Assembly: GCA_026708965.1 (NCBI GenBank)
Contig: JAPOTY010000013.1
Coordinates: forward strand, 1-64,000
Direction of reading: 5' to 3'
DNA: 64,000 nt
Source of the DNA: Gammaproteobacteria bacterium
GTDB taxonomy: Bacteria > Pseudomonadota > Gammaproteobacteria > Steroidobacterales > Foliamicaceae
Below, in pieces: positions 8,932 to 16,923 of this stretch (positions are counted from its first letter, which is position 1; the number at the start of each line of letters is the position of its first letter). Made by a program: the position numbers and the translations under genes. The notes beneath the pieces were generated by a model, which did not search any database, was not told where the DNA came from, and saw only the letters and a program-made list of their open reading frames with translations.

Positions 8932-10088
8932 TGCGTGAACGCACTGCCGCCGCCCACGCCACGCTGGACGGCTGGCTGTTGTTGAGCGCCGGCGCCTTGC
9001 TGATCGCCGGCTTCATTTCCGTAGCCAGCGCATCGCTGGAAATGGGCCAGCGCAACTACGGCGATCCGTTTTTCTTCCTGACCAACCAGGCTGCCGCTGC
9101 GGTGATAGGGCTGGCCGGCGCCGCCCTCGCTTACCGGTTTCCAACACGCTTCTGGGAGCGGCTCGGCTTGCTGCCCATCCTGCTGTCGTTCGTGCTGCTG
9201 GCTCTGGTTCTGATGCCCGGACTGGGCCGCGAAGTGAACGGCAGCACCCGCTGGCTTACCGTGGGTTCGATATTCTCGATGCAGGTGAGCGAGCCGGTGC
9301 GCCTGCTTGTGCTGATGTTCGTGGCTGGTTACGCGCACCGGCATGAGGCATCCTTGCAGCAGGGCATGGGCGCGCTGCTCAAGCCCCTGATTCTGCTCAG
9401 CGCGCTGGCGGCGCTGCTTCTGCAGCAGCCCGATTTCGGCAGTGCCGCCTTGATCCTCGCGATGTCCGTTGGAATTCTGTTTGTTGCCGGCGCCCGGTTC
9501 CGCGATGTGGGCCTGCTGGCAACCGCCGGCGCGGCCGCCTTTGCGGCGCTGGCCTGGACTTCCGCCTACCGCTTGGCCCGGGTGCAGTCCTTTCTCGACC
9601 CCTGGTCGGACCCGCTTCACAGCGGGTGGCAGTTGACGCAGTCGCTGATCGCCATTGGCACCGGCCACTTTACGGGCGCAGGGCTAGGCGCGGGCGTGCA
9701 AAAGCTCTTCTACCTGCCGGAAGCCCACACCGATTTCATTTTCGCGGTGATTGCCGAAGAGGCGGGGCTGCTCGGAACCTTGGTTCTTCTCGGAGCATTT
9801 GCGCTGCTGGTGGCGCGGACACTCCGCGTAGCGAAGGCTTCGGCCGAGCGGAATAGGATGTTTCAGGCTTATTTCGCATTCGGTCTGGCCCTGTGCATCG
9901 CATTGCAGGTGCTGGTGAATGTAGGCGTGAATATGGGTCTTCTGCCCACTAAGGGACTGGCCCTGCCATTGATCAGCTATGGCCGGTCGAACCTTGTGAT
10001 TACGCTGGTTTCACTCGGCATATTGTTACGCATCGACCGGGAGAACGCGGCCTCTGGAACCGGTGTTCCGTCGAGGTCCAAACGATGA
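8931..10088 (+). CDS. ftsW: Septal peptidoglycan glycosyltransferase FtsW (SEDS family)
   Basis: FtsW is the SEDS glycosyltransferase that polymerises lipid II at the septum with FtsI. The 385-aa protein shows about ten hydrophobic segments. SEDS features include the segment GREVNGSTRWL in the N-terminal half, LPEAHTDFIFAV in the middle and the C-terminal LPLISYGRSNL. It lies between murD and murG, which makes FtsW more likely than RodA. It overlaps murG by 4 nt. Confidence 0.95.
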   Translation: MRERTAAAHATLDGWLLLSAGALLIAGFISVASASLEMGQRNYGDPFFFLTNQAAAAVIGLAGAALAYRFPTRFWERLGLLPILLSFVLLALVLMPGLGREVNGSTRWLTVGSIFSMQVSEPVRLLVLMFVAGYAHRHEASLQQGMGALLKPLILLSALAALLLQQPDFGSAALILAMSVGILFVAGARFRDVGLLATAGAAAFAALAWTSAYRLARVQSFLDPWSDPLHSGWQLTQSLIAIGTGHFTGAGLGAGVQKLFYLPEAHTDFIFAVIAEEAGLLGTLVLLGAFALLVARTLRVAKASAERNRMFQAYFAFGLALCIALQVLVNVGVNMGLLPTKGLALPLISYGRSNLVITLVSLGILLRIDRENAASGTGVPSRSKR

Positions 10089-11164
10089 GCGCAGGTCCGG
10101 TGATGATCATGGCTGGCGGCACCGGCGGGCATGTTTTCCCGGCGTTGGCGGTGGCCGCGGGATTGCGTGACCGGGGCGTGGACGTGGTTTGGCTGGGGAC
10201 GCGGCGTGGTCTGGAGGCCAGAATATCGCTTCCCGAAGGCGTGGCCATGGAATGGCTGACGATTTCCGGCCTGCGCGGCCGCGGTGTGCTGGTATGGCTG
10301 CTGGCTCCCTGGACACTGGGCCGCGCGGTTTTTCAGGCCCTGCTCCTTATTCGTCGGGTCAGGCCCGCCGCCGCCTTGGGGCTGGGAGGTTTCGTGTCTG
10401 CGCCCGGAGGTCTGGCAGCCTGGCTTTTGCGCGTGCCGCTGCTGATTCATGAGCAGAATTCCGTGGCGGGCTATGCCAACCGCCTGCTGGCGCGTTTCGC
10501 GCAGCAGGTTCTGGTGGCCTATCCGGAGGCTCCGTCGCTGGGCCGGGCATGCGTCGAAACGGGTAATCCGGTCCGTCGGGAGCTGTTGGGCTTGGAACCG
10601 CCTCGCGCTCGATTTGAGGCCCGGTCGGGCCCGCTGCGGATCCTGGTGCTCGGCGGCAGCCAGGGCGCACGGATCCTTAACCGCAAGGTGCCCGCCGGTC
10701 TGGCGCGGCTGACTGCGGAAATTACTGTCCTGCATCAGGCGGGGCGCTCCAACGGCGAAGAGGTGAGATCGGCCTACGGAGATCTGGGGATCGACTCCGA
10801 GGTGCGCGAGTTCATTGTTGATATGGGCGAGGCGTATGCCTGGGCTGACGTTGTTGTATGCAGATCGGGCGCTCTGACCCTGTCGGAGTTGGCGGCCGTG
10901 GGTCTTGGCGCGGTGCTGGTGCCATTCGCGCTGGCGGCGGACGACCACCAAACGTGCAATGCGCGCTATCTGGTCGGGCGCGGCGCGGCTGCGCTGATTG
11001 CAGAGAAGGCGCTTTCCGCGAGCGCCCTCGCCGAAACCCTGGAGGGATTTGCCGCGACCCGCGCGGCGGCGCTCAAGCGCGCGCTGCAGGCCCATCAGTT
11101 GTCGCGCCCGAGGGCCACGAACGACGTGGTGGACGCCTGCCTCAAGGCGAGGGCGGCGGCATGA
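10085..11164 (+). CDS. murG: Undecaprenyldiphospho-muramoylpentapeptide GlcNAc transferase MurG
   Basis: MurG converts lipid I to lipid II by transferring GlcNAc, on the cytoplasmic membrane face. The 359-aa GT-B protein begins with the glycine-rich loop GGTGGHVFPALAVA (residues about 11-24) and carries the UDP-binding region VVVCRSGALTLSELAAVG near residue 260. The start overlaps ftsW as ATGA. The 3' end overlaps murC as ATGA. Confidence 0.97.
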   Translation: MSAGPVMIMAGGTGGHVFPALAVAAGLRDRGVDVVWLGTRRGLEARISLPEGVAMEWLTISGLRGRGVLVWLLAPWTLGRAVFQALLLIRRVRPAAALGLGGFVSAPGGLAAWLLRVPLLIHEQNSVAGYANRLLARFAQQVLVAYPEAPSLGRACVETGNPVRRELLGLEPPRARFEARSGPLRILVLGGSQGARILNRKVPAGLARLTAEITVLHQAGRSNGEEVRSAYGDLGIDSEVREFIVDMGEAYAWADVVVCRSGALTLSELAAVGLGAVLVPFALAADDHQTCNARYLVGRGAAALIAEKALSASALAETLEGFAATRAAALKRALQAHQLSRPRATNDVVDACLKARAAA

Positions 11165-12600
11165 GAAAACTTCTCACCGAACGTGTGCGCTGCATCCATT
11201 TTGTGGGCATAGGCGGTGCCGGAATGAGCGGCCTGGCCGAGGTGGTGGCCAGTCTCGGCTATGCCGTTCAGGGCTCGGATCGCTTCCCGAGCCAGGCCAC
11301 CCGTCATCTCGAGAGTCTCGGCGTCAAGGTGTTCCGCGGCCATAACGCTTCTCAGGTGGCAGGTTCGGATCTGGTTGTGCGATCCTCCGCGATTCCTTCC
11401 GACAATACGGAACTGAAGGCGGCCAGGGCCGCGCGGCTTCCGGTGGTGTCGCGCGCCGATGTGCTGGCCGAATTGATGCGTCAGCGTGACGGGATCGCGG
11501 TGTCGGGCACGCATGGCAAGACAACGACCGCCCATCTGATCGTGGAGATGCTGGATTGCGCGGGCGAGGATCCAACCTATGTAGTGGGAGGACAGGTGCG
11601 CAACGCCATGCGCAGCAAGCTGGGCGCGGGGGACTGCCTAGTGGCCGAGGCCGACGAGAGCGATGCCTCCTTCCTGCACTTGCAGCCGGTGGTGGCGGTG
11701 GTCACCAATATCGATGACGATCACCTTGTTGCCTACGGCGGCCATCTCGATAGGCTTCGGCAGGCGTTCGTGGAATTCGCCCATAACCTGCCGTTTTACG
11801 GCCTGTTTCTGGCCTGCGCTGACGATCCCGGGGTGGTGTCGATTCTGCCCCGGGTGCAACGGAGGATCCGAACCTACGGTTTTTCGCATCGCGCCGACTA
11901 CCGGATCGTGAAGCTGCGCGCCGAGGGATTGTGGTCGAGCATGGAGGTTAGCCTTCCGGGCGGGGAGCGAACGGTGTTCACCGTCAATCTGCCAGGACGG
12001 CACAACGCCCTCAATGCCCTCGCCGTGATCGCTCTGGGCGACGAGCTGGGGATCGACATGAAATTCGTGCGCCAAGCGCTGGCGGAGTGCAGGCCTTTGC
12101 GCCGCCGCTTCGAACTGCTCGGAGATATCCGCACGCCAGGCGGGCGGATTACGCTGGTGGATGATTACGCCCACCACCCCAGCGAGCTGGCCGCTACGCT
12201 GCAGGCGGCAAGGAATGCTTGGCCTGGGCGCCGGGTCGTGGTGGCCTTTCAGCCGCATCGCTACACGCGCACCCGCGACCTGCTCGACGATCTCGCCGCT
12301 GTCCTGTCCACTGCCGACCGCGTGGTCGTGACCGAAATCTATCCGGCCGGAGAGACGCCAATATCGGGTGCCGACGGCCGCGCCATATGCCGCGCTATGC
12401 GCGCCCGCGGCAGCGCCGAACCGGTTTTCATTGCGGATGTGCGGGGAATCGCCGCGGCCCTGCGCAATATTGTGACCGAAGGCGACCTGGTGCTCACGCT
12501 CGGCGCCGGGGACATCGGCGCGGAAGCCGCCAAGCTGCCGGCGCGGCTCAGGGGGCCGACGATCGCCGGCGGCATCAAGCAAAAGGAAAGCTTGCCGTGA
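11161..12600 (+). CDS. murC: UDP-MurNAc:L-alanine ligase MurC
   Basis: MurC adds the first amino acid, L-Ala, to UDP-MurNAc. The track ORF begins at 10858 inside murG. The real start is the ATG at 11161, which overlaps the murG stop and gives MRKLLTERVRCIHFVGIGGAGMSG-type family N-terminus. The protein has 479 aa, with the ATP loop GTHGKTTTAHL near residue 115. murB is not between murC and ddl, as in E. coli. Confidence 0.97.
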   Translation: MRKLLTERVRCIHFVGIGGAGMSGLAEVVASLGYAVQGSDRFPSQATRHLESLGVKVFRGHNASQVAGSDLVVRSSAIPSDNTELKAARAARLPVVSRADVLAELMRQRDGIAVSGTHGKTTTAHLIVEMLDCAGEDPTYVVGGQVRNAMRSKLGAGDCLVAEADESDASFLHLQPVVAVVTNIDDDHLVAYGGHLDRLRQAFVEFAHNLPFYGLFLACADDPGVVSILPRVQRRIRTYGFSHRADYRIVKLRAEGLWSSMEVSLPGGERTVFTVNLPGRHNALNALAVIALGDELGIDMKFVRQALAECRPLRRRFELLGDIRTPGGRITLVDDYAHHPSELAATLQAARNAWPGRRVVVAFQPHRYTRTRDLLDDLAAVLSTADRVVVTEIYPAGETPISGADGRAICRAMRARGSAEPVFIADVRGIAAALRNIVTEGDLVLTLGAGDIGAEAAKLPARLRGPTIAGGIKQKESLP

Positions 12601-13598
12601 GTGCCGCCCGCTCCACCTTGCCCTCGTCGCCGGCCCGCCAGCAGATTTTGGATGCCGCCGACTTCGGGCGGGTCGCGCTGCTGATGGGCGGTGATTCGGC
12701 CGAGCGCGAGGTCTCGCTGTTGACCGGCAAGGCCGTGGTCGATGCATTGCTCTCCAGAGGCGTGCAGGTGGAGCCGGTCGATGCCGGCGGCAGGGATTTG
12801 GCGGAAAGACTGCTGCAAGGCGGCTACGACCGGGTATTCAACGCATTGCATGGTCCTGGCGGCGAGGACGGCGTTGTTTCCGGACTGCTGCAGGTGCTTG
12901 ATCTGCCCTGCACGGGCAGCGGCCATGCGGCGCTGGCCCTGTCGATGGACAAGCACTTCAGCAAGTTGGCGTTCGCCTTTGCCGGCATTCCCACGCCTGC
13001 CTGGCGCATGGCGCGCAACCTGCCCGAAGCGCGTGCGTCGTCGCGGAAGCTGGGGCTGCCGGTGGGTCTGAAGCCCAATAACCAAGGCTCCAGTCTCGGC
13101 ATTTCTCGGGTGGACTTGCCGGCGGAAATCGATGCGGCATACCGCGATGCCGCGCAATACGGAAGCGAGGTGATCGTGGAGTCCTGGATCGAAGGCGGGG
13201 AGTACACGGCCTCCATGCTGCAGGGGGAAATGTTGCCGGTCGTCCGGATTGTGCCTCCCGAAGGCGATTTCTACGATTTCCATACCAAGTACGAAAGCGC
13301 CGGCACCTGCTACCTCTGCCCCTGCGGGCTGGCCCCGGAGCGGGAGGCGGAAATCAACCGTCAGGCCCAGGCGGCGATCCGGGAGCTGCGCGTGAGCGGC
13401 TGGGCGCGCGTGGATCTGATGCTCGACAGCCGCCAGGACTTATGGGTGCTGGAGGTGAACACGGTTCCCGGAATGACTGCCCACAGCCTGGTGCCGATGG
13501 CGGCTGCCGAGGCGGGCATCTCTTTCGGGGAATTATGCTGGCGGATACTCGAAACCAGCTTCGATCGCGATTCCTCGAACCCGGGAGCAGCGCAATGA
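12597..13598 (+). CDS. ddlB: D-alanine:D-alanine ligase Ddl
   Basis: Ddl makes the D-Ala-D-Ala dipeptide used by MurF. The track ORF starts inside murC. I place the start at the GTG at 12597, overlapping the murC stop (GTGA), giving 333 aa. An N-terminal extension of about 20 residues precedes the family motif LLMGGDSAEREVSL. The ATP-grasp domain follows, with the C-terminal metal-binding EVNTVPGMT. The paralogue letter B is assigned from its dcw position only. Confidence 0.94.
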   Translation: MSAARSTLPSSPARQQILDAADFGRVALLMGGDSAEREVSLLTGKAVVDALLSRGVQVEPVDAGGRDLAERLLQGGYDRVFNALHGPGGEDGVVSGLLQVLDLPCTGSGHAALALSMDKHFSKLAFAFAGIPTPAWRMARNLPEARASSRKLGLPVGLKPNNQGSSLGISRVDLPAEIDAAYRDAAQYGSEVIVESWIEGGEYTASMLQGEMLPVVRIVPPEGDFYDFHTKYESAGTCYLCPCGLAPEREAEINRQAQAAIRELRVSGWARVDLMLDSRQDLWVLEVNTVPGMTAHSLVPMAAAEAGISFGELCWRILETSFDRDSSNPGAAQ

Positions 13599-14329
13599 CC
13601 CGCGCGGGGAGAAAACGCAGGAGAATCGCCTCTCCGGTCCTGGCCACGCTGTTGCTGGTTGCCGCGGGCGCGGCCGCCATCCCGGGGCTGTCCCTCGTGC
13701 CGATTCGGGAAGTGAAGATCCACGGCGCCTTTGAGCGGGTATCGAAAGAGGACATCGAGGCCCTGGTTATTCCGTACGCGAGTTGGGGCTGGTTGCGGCT
13801 GCCCGCGGACCGCCTGCGCGAACAGCTTGAATCCCTGCGCTGGGTGGCGGCCGCCGAAGTCCGGCGCGAGTGGCCGCTGAACCTGAGCGTGGAGATTGCC
13901 GAGCGCCGCCCGGTCGCGCGCTGGGGACACAGCGCCATGCTGGATCATGCCGCCGCGATATTCGAGCCGGGCGATTCGATCGACCGGACGCTTCCCGTGC
14001 TGCACGGTCCTGATGGCGCCCAGGCCCAGGTGCTGGCGCGCTACAGCGAGTTCTCCCGGCGCCTGGGCGAGAAATCGGTGGCGCTGGAAGGGCTCAGCCT
14101 CAACGCGCGCGGTGGCTGGACGCTGCAATTGCGGGACGGGCTGACGGTTCGGCTGGGCGCCGAATCCATTGACCGCAGATTCGAACGCGTCCTGCGGGCG
14201 CTGGAAATGCTGCTTCAGGGCGAGGGGCATGAAGTTGCCTATATCGATATGCGATATCCCAACGGATTCGCTGTCGCCCGGAGGCCCCAAGGCGGCGGCC
14301 AACGCAATGACGGAGGAATCTCGCCATGA
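13595..14329 (+). CDS. ftsQ: Cell division protein FtsQ
   Basis: FtsQ is a bitopic divisome scaffold that binds FtsB and FtsL in the periplasm. The start at the ATG at 13595 overlaps the ddl stop as ATGA and gives 244 aa, against 276 in E. coli. A basic N-terminus (TRAGRKRRR) is followed by one membrane segment (about residues 12-35), a POTRA domain starting at IREVKIHGAF, and the FtsQ domain. An upstream in-frame ATG at 13535 is possible but would overlap ddl more deeply. Confidence 0.92.
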   Translation: MTRAGRKRRRIASPVLATLLLVAAGAAAIPGLSLVPIREVKIHGAFERVSKEDIEALVIPYASWGWLRLPADRLREQLESLRWVAAAEVRREWPLNLSVEIAERRPVARWGHSAMLDHAAAIFEPGDSIDRTLPVLHGPDGAQAQVLARYSEFSRRLGEKSVALEGLSLNARGGWTLQLRDGLTVRLGAESIDRRFERVLRALEMLLQGEGHEVAYIDMRYPNGFAVARRPQGGGQRNDGGISP

Positions 14330-15558
14330 CACGCAGACGCGATCGCGAAATCGTCACGGCCCTGGATATCGGTACCTCCAAGGTAGCGGCCATCGTGGCG
14401 GAAATGGATGAGGAATCAAGGGAACTGGAGATCTTGGGCTTCGGCTCCAGTCCGTCGCTGGGAATGAAGCGCGGATCCGTGGTCAATATTGAAGCGACGA
14501 TCCGCTCCATCGACCAGGCGGTGGGCGAGGCCGAGCTGATGTCCGGCGTACAGATCGGCGACGTGATCGTGGGCATATCCGGCGATCATGTGCAAAGCCT
14601 GACTTCGCACGGCATCGTGGCCGTGGGGGGCGATGAGGTTTCCCGGACGGACATGGCGCGCGTGATCGAAGCCGCGCGGGCCGTGGTGGTGCCTTCGGAC
14701 AAGCGGGTGCTGCATGTGCTGCCGCGCGATTACGTGGTGGACGATCAGGACGGCATTCTCGATCCCAGCTCAATGTCCGGGGTGCGCCTGGAAGCGCATG
14801 TGCATATCGTTACGGTGGGCGAGAGCGCGGCGCAGAATATCGAGAAGTGCGTGCGCCGCTGCAATCTGCGCGCCGAGCGCATCGTGCTTGAGCACCTGGC
14901 CTCGGGAACTGCCATCCTGACCGAGGATGAAATGCAGCTTGGCTGCTGTGTGCTGGATATCGGCGCGGGCACCACGGATATCGCCGTGTTCGAAGGCGGA
15001 TCGCTCCGCTTTACCCATGTCATCCCCATTGCCGGCGACCAAGTGACCCACGATATCGCCCAGTCGCTGCGCACGCCTACGCAGGCCGCGGAGCAACTCA
15101 AGATCCGCTGCGCTTGCGCTCTGGCGCAAATGGTGGAAGAGGACGACGAAATCGAGGTGGTCAGCGTGGGCGACCGGCCGTCCCGCAAGCTTTCGCGCCA
15201 GGCGCTGGCCAGAGTGGTGGAGCCGCGCTACGAGGAATTGTTTCAGCTCGTGCATAACGTGATGCATCGTGGCGGCTACCTCGAGCGCGCCGCTGCGGGG
15301 GTGGTGCTGACCGGCGGCACCTCGGCGATGCCGGGCGCGGTGGAGCTGGCCGAAGAGGTGCTCAACGTGCCGGTCCGCCTGGGCCACGCGCAGCGGGCCC
15401 GGGGGCTGAGCGAAGTGGTGAGCAATCCGGCGCACGCCACCGGCGTGGGGCTGCTGCTCTACGCGCTCAAGCCGCGTGACGGGGGCGTGGCATCGGATGC
15501 CAAGTCCGCCAAGGGCGGGCTGCGCTCGGTTGTCAACTGGTTCAAAGGTCAATTCTGA
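14326..15558 (+). CDS. ftsA: Cell division protein FtsA
   Basis: FtsA is the actin-like ATPase that tethers FtsZ to the inner membrane and recruits the divisome. The 410-aa protein has the phosphate-1 motif ALDIGTSKVAAIVAE at the N-terminus, a second phosphate motif LDIGAGTTDIAVF near residue 210, and the adenosine motif VVLTGGTSAMPG near residue 330. The C-terminus (LRSVVNWFKGQF) fits the amphipathic membrane-targeting helix. The start overlaps ftsQ as ATGA. Confidence 0.97.
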   Translation: MTRRRDREIVTALDIGTSKVAAIVAEMDEESRELEILGFGSSPSLGMKRGSVVNIEATIRSIDQAVGEAELMSGVQIGDVIVGISGDHVQSLTSHGIVAVGGDEVSRTDMARVIEAARAVVVPSDKRVLHVLPRDYVVDDQDGILDPSSMSGVRLEAHVHIVTVGESAAQNIEKCVRRCNLRAERIVLEHLASGTAILTEDEMQLGCCVLDIGAGTTDIAVFEGGSLRFTHVIPIAGDQVTHDIAQSLRTPTQAAEQLKIRCACALAQMVEEDDEIEVVSVGDRPSRKLSRQALARVVEPRYEELFQLVHNVMHRGGYLERAAAGVVLTGGTSAMPGAVELAEEVLNVPVRLGHAQRARGLSEVVSNPAHATGVGLLLYALKPRDGGVASDAKSAKGGLRSVVNWFKGQF

Positions 15559-15601
15559 CCGTGGCTGTTTAATCGCGCTCGGGCGCGAAGGAGCAAACTT
15601 G

Positions 15602-16837
15602 ATGGAGGCAAAAGATATGAACATCAGACTGGTGAAGTCGGAGCCCGGAAGCTGCCCGCGGCTCAAAGTGGTGGGCGTGGGCGGGGCCGGCGGCAACGCG
15701 GTCAACGAGATGGCCAAATCCAATGTTCGCAATGTGCAGTTTGTGGCTGTCAATACCGACGAACAGGCTTTGTCCGAGTCGGCCGCGGATGTAAAGGTCA
15801 CGATCGGCCGCATAGTGACCCAGGGCATGGGCGCGGGCTCGGATCCCCTCAAGGGCCGGGAGGCGGCTATCGAGGATCAGGACCGCCTTGCCGCCATTAT
15901 GGAAGGCGCCGACATGATCTTCGTGGCCGCTGGAATGGGCGGCGGCACGGGCAGCGGCGCGGCGCCGGAAGTGGCCCGCGTGGCCCGCGAGGCCGATCTG
16001 ATGGTGGTTGGGGTGGTAACCACCCCCTTCGAGTTCGAGGGCCCCGCGCGAACACAGATCGCCAGCGAGGGGATTGCCGCGCTGAGCGAATCGGCGCACT
16101 CCATCATCAAGGTGCCCAACGAAAAGCTGTTCGAGTACTTTTGCGACCAGGGCGACGGCGACGTGACCACGAACGAGGCCTACAGCGAATCGAACAAGGT
16201 GCTGCGCAACGCCGTGCGCGGGATTGCCGAGTTGCTTACCTGTCCGGGGCGCATCAATGTGGATCTGGCGGATGTGCGCAAGGTAATGCAGGAACCGGGC
16301 CGGGTGGTGATAGGCGCAGGCGAGGCCAAGGGCAAGGACCGGGCCCGGGAGGCACTGGAGCACGCCATGCAGAGCCCGCTGCTGCAGGGCGTGGATGTGC
16401 GCGATGCGCGCGGGCTTTTAGTGAATATCACCCACGCCAACGACTTGGGGATGCGCGAGTTCAAGTCGCTGGGCGATTCCTTGCAGAACATGCTGGCGCG
16501 CGAAGGCATGGTCAAGTTCGGCGAAGTGGTCAACGAGTCCATGAAGGGCGCCGTGCGGGTCACGCTGGTGGCCACCGGACTCAGCCCCTCCGGCGACGAA
16601 GCCGACAGCCCTGTGCAATCGCCGCCGCAGCATATGCAGGCCGAGACGCGGCGCGACGGCACCTATGGAAATTCGCGGCCTGGCGTTCCCGCCGGGGTGC
16701 CGAAACGCAGCATACTCGGGCTTGCGGCCCAACCCAGCTACGAGGGCTTGGAACGTCCGGCCGTGATGCGGACGCGAAGCGGCAGCGGTGATTTGTTCAA
16801 TCCGGTGCCCAGCCACCTCCGCAAGCAGGTCGATTAG
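15602..16837 (+). CDS. ftsZ: Cell division GTPase FtsZ
   Basis: FtsZ is the tubulin-like GTPase that forms the division ring. I place the start at the ATG at 15602, with AAGGAG 8 nt upstream, giving 411 aa. An ATG at 15617 with its own GGAGG is an alternative. The tubulin signature [10 protein letters not shown], the T7 loop NVDLADV and a C-terminal conserved peptide (PSHLRKQVD) that binds FtsA/ZipA are present. Several normally conserved stretches diverge: [10 protein letters not shown] replaces the DAFGAANDVL type, and [13 protein letters not shown] replaces NITAGFDLxLDEF. Confidence 0.97.
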   Translation: MEAKDMNIRLVKSEPGSCPRLKVVGVGGAGGNAVNEMAKSNVRNVQFVAVNTDEQALSESAADVKVTIGRIVTQGMGAGSDPLKGREAAIEDQDRLAAIMEGADMIFVAAGMGGGTGSGAAPEVARVAREADLMVVGVVTTPFEFEGPARTQIASEGIAALSESAHSIIKVPNEKLFEYFCDQGDGDVTTNEAYSESNKVLRNAVRGIAELLTCPGRINVDLADVRKVMQEPGRVVIGAGEAKGKDRAREALEHAMQSPLLQGVDVRDARGLLVNITHANDLGMREFKSLGDSLQNMLAREGMVKFGEVVNESMKGAVRVTLVATGLSPSGDEADSPVQSPPQHMQAETRRDGTYGNSRPGVPAGVPKRSILGLAAQPSYEGLERPAVMRTRSGSGDLFNPVPSHLRKQVD

Positions 16838-16859
16838 CGTTGCGTCTCTGCCCGGTTAC

Positions 16860-16865
16860 TATAAT
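16860..16865 (+). promoter_or_regulatory. Perfect -10 box upstream of the TonB-dependent receptor
   Basis: TATAAT lies in the 86-nt gap after ftsZ, about 58 nt before the receptor start. No well-spaced -35 is obvious: TTGCGT at 16840-16845 leaves only 14 nt. This suggests the receptor has its own promoter and may be activator dependent. Confidence 0.4.
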
Positions 16866-16923
16866 CTCCGACGATAGCAGCCGAATTTGCTTTCGCTTAA
16901 TGCAGCGGATAAAGGGGGAAATC

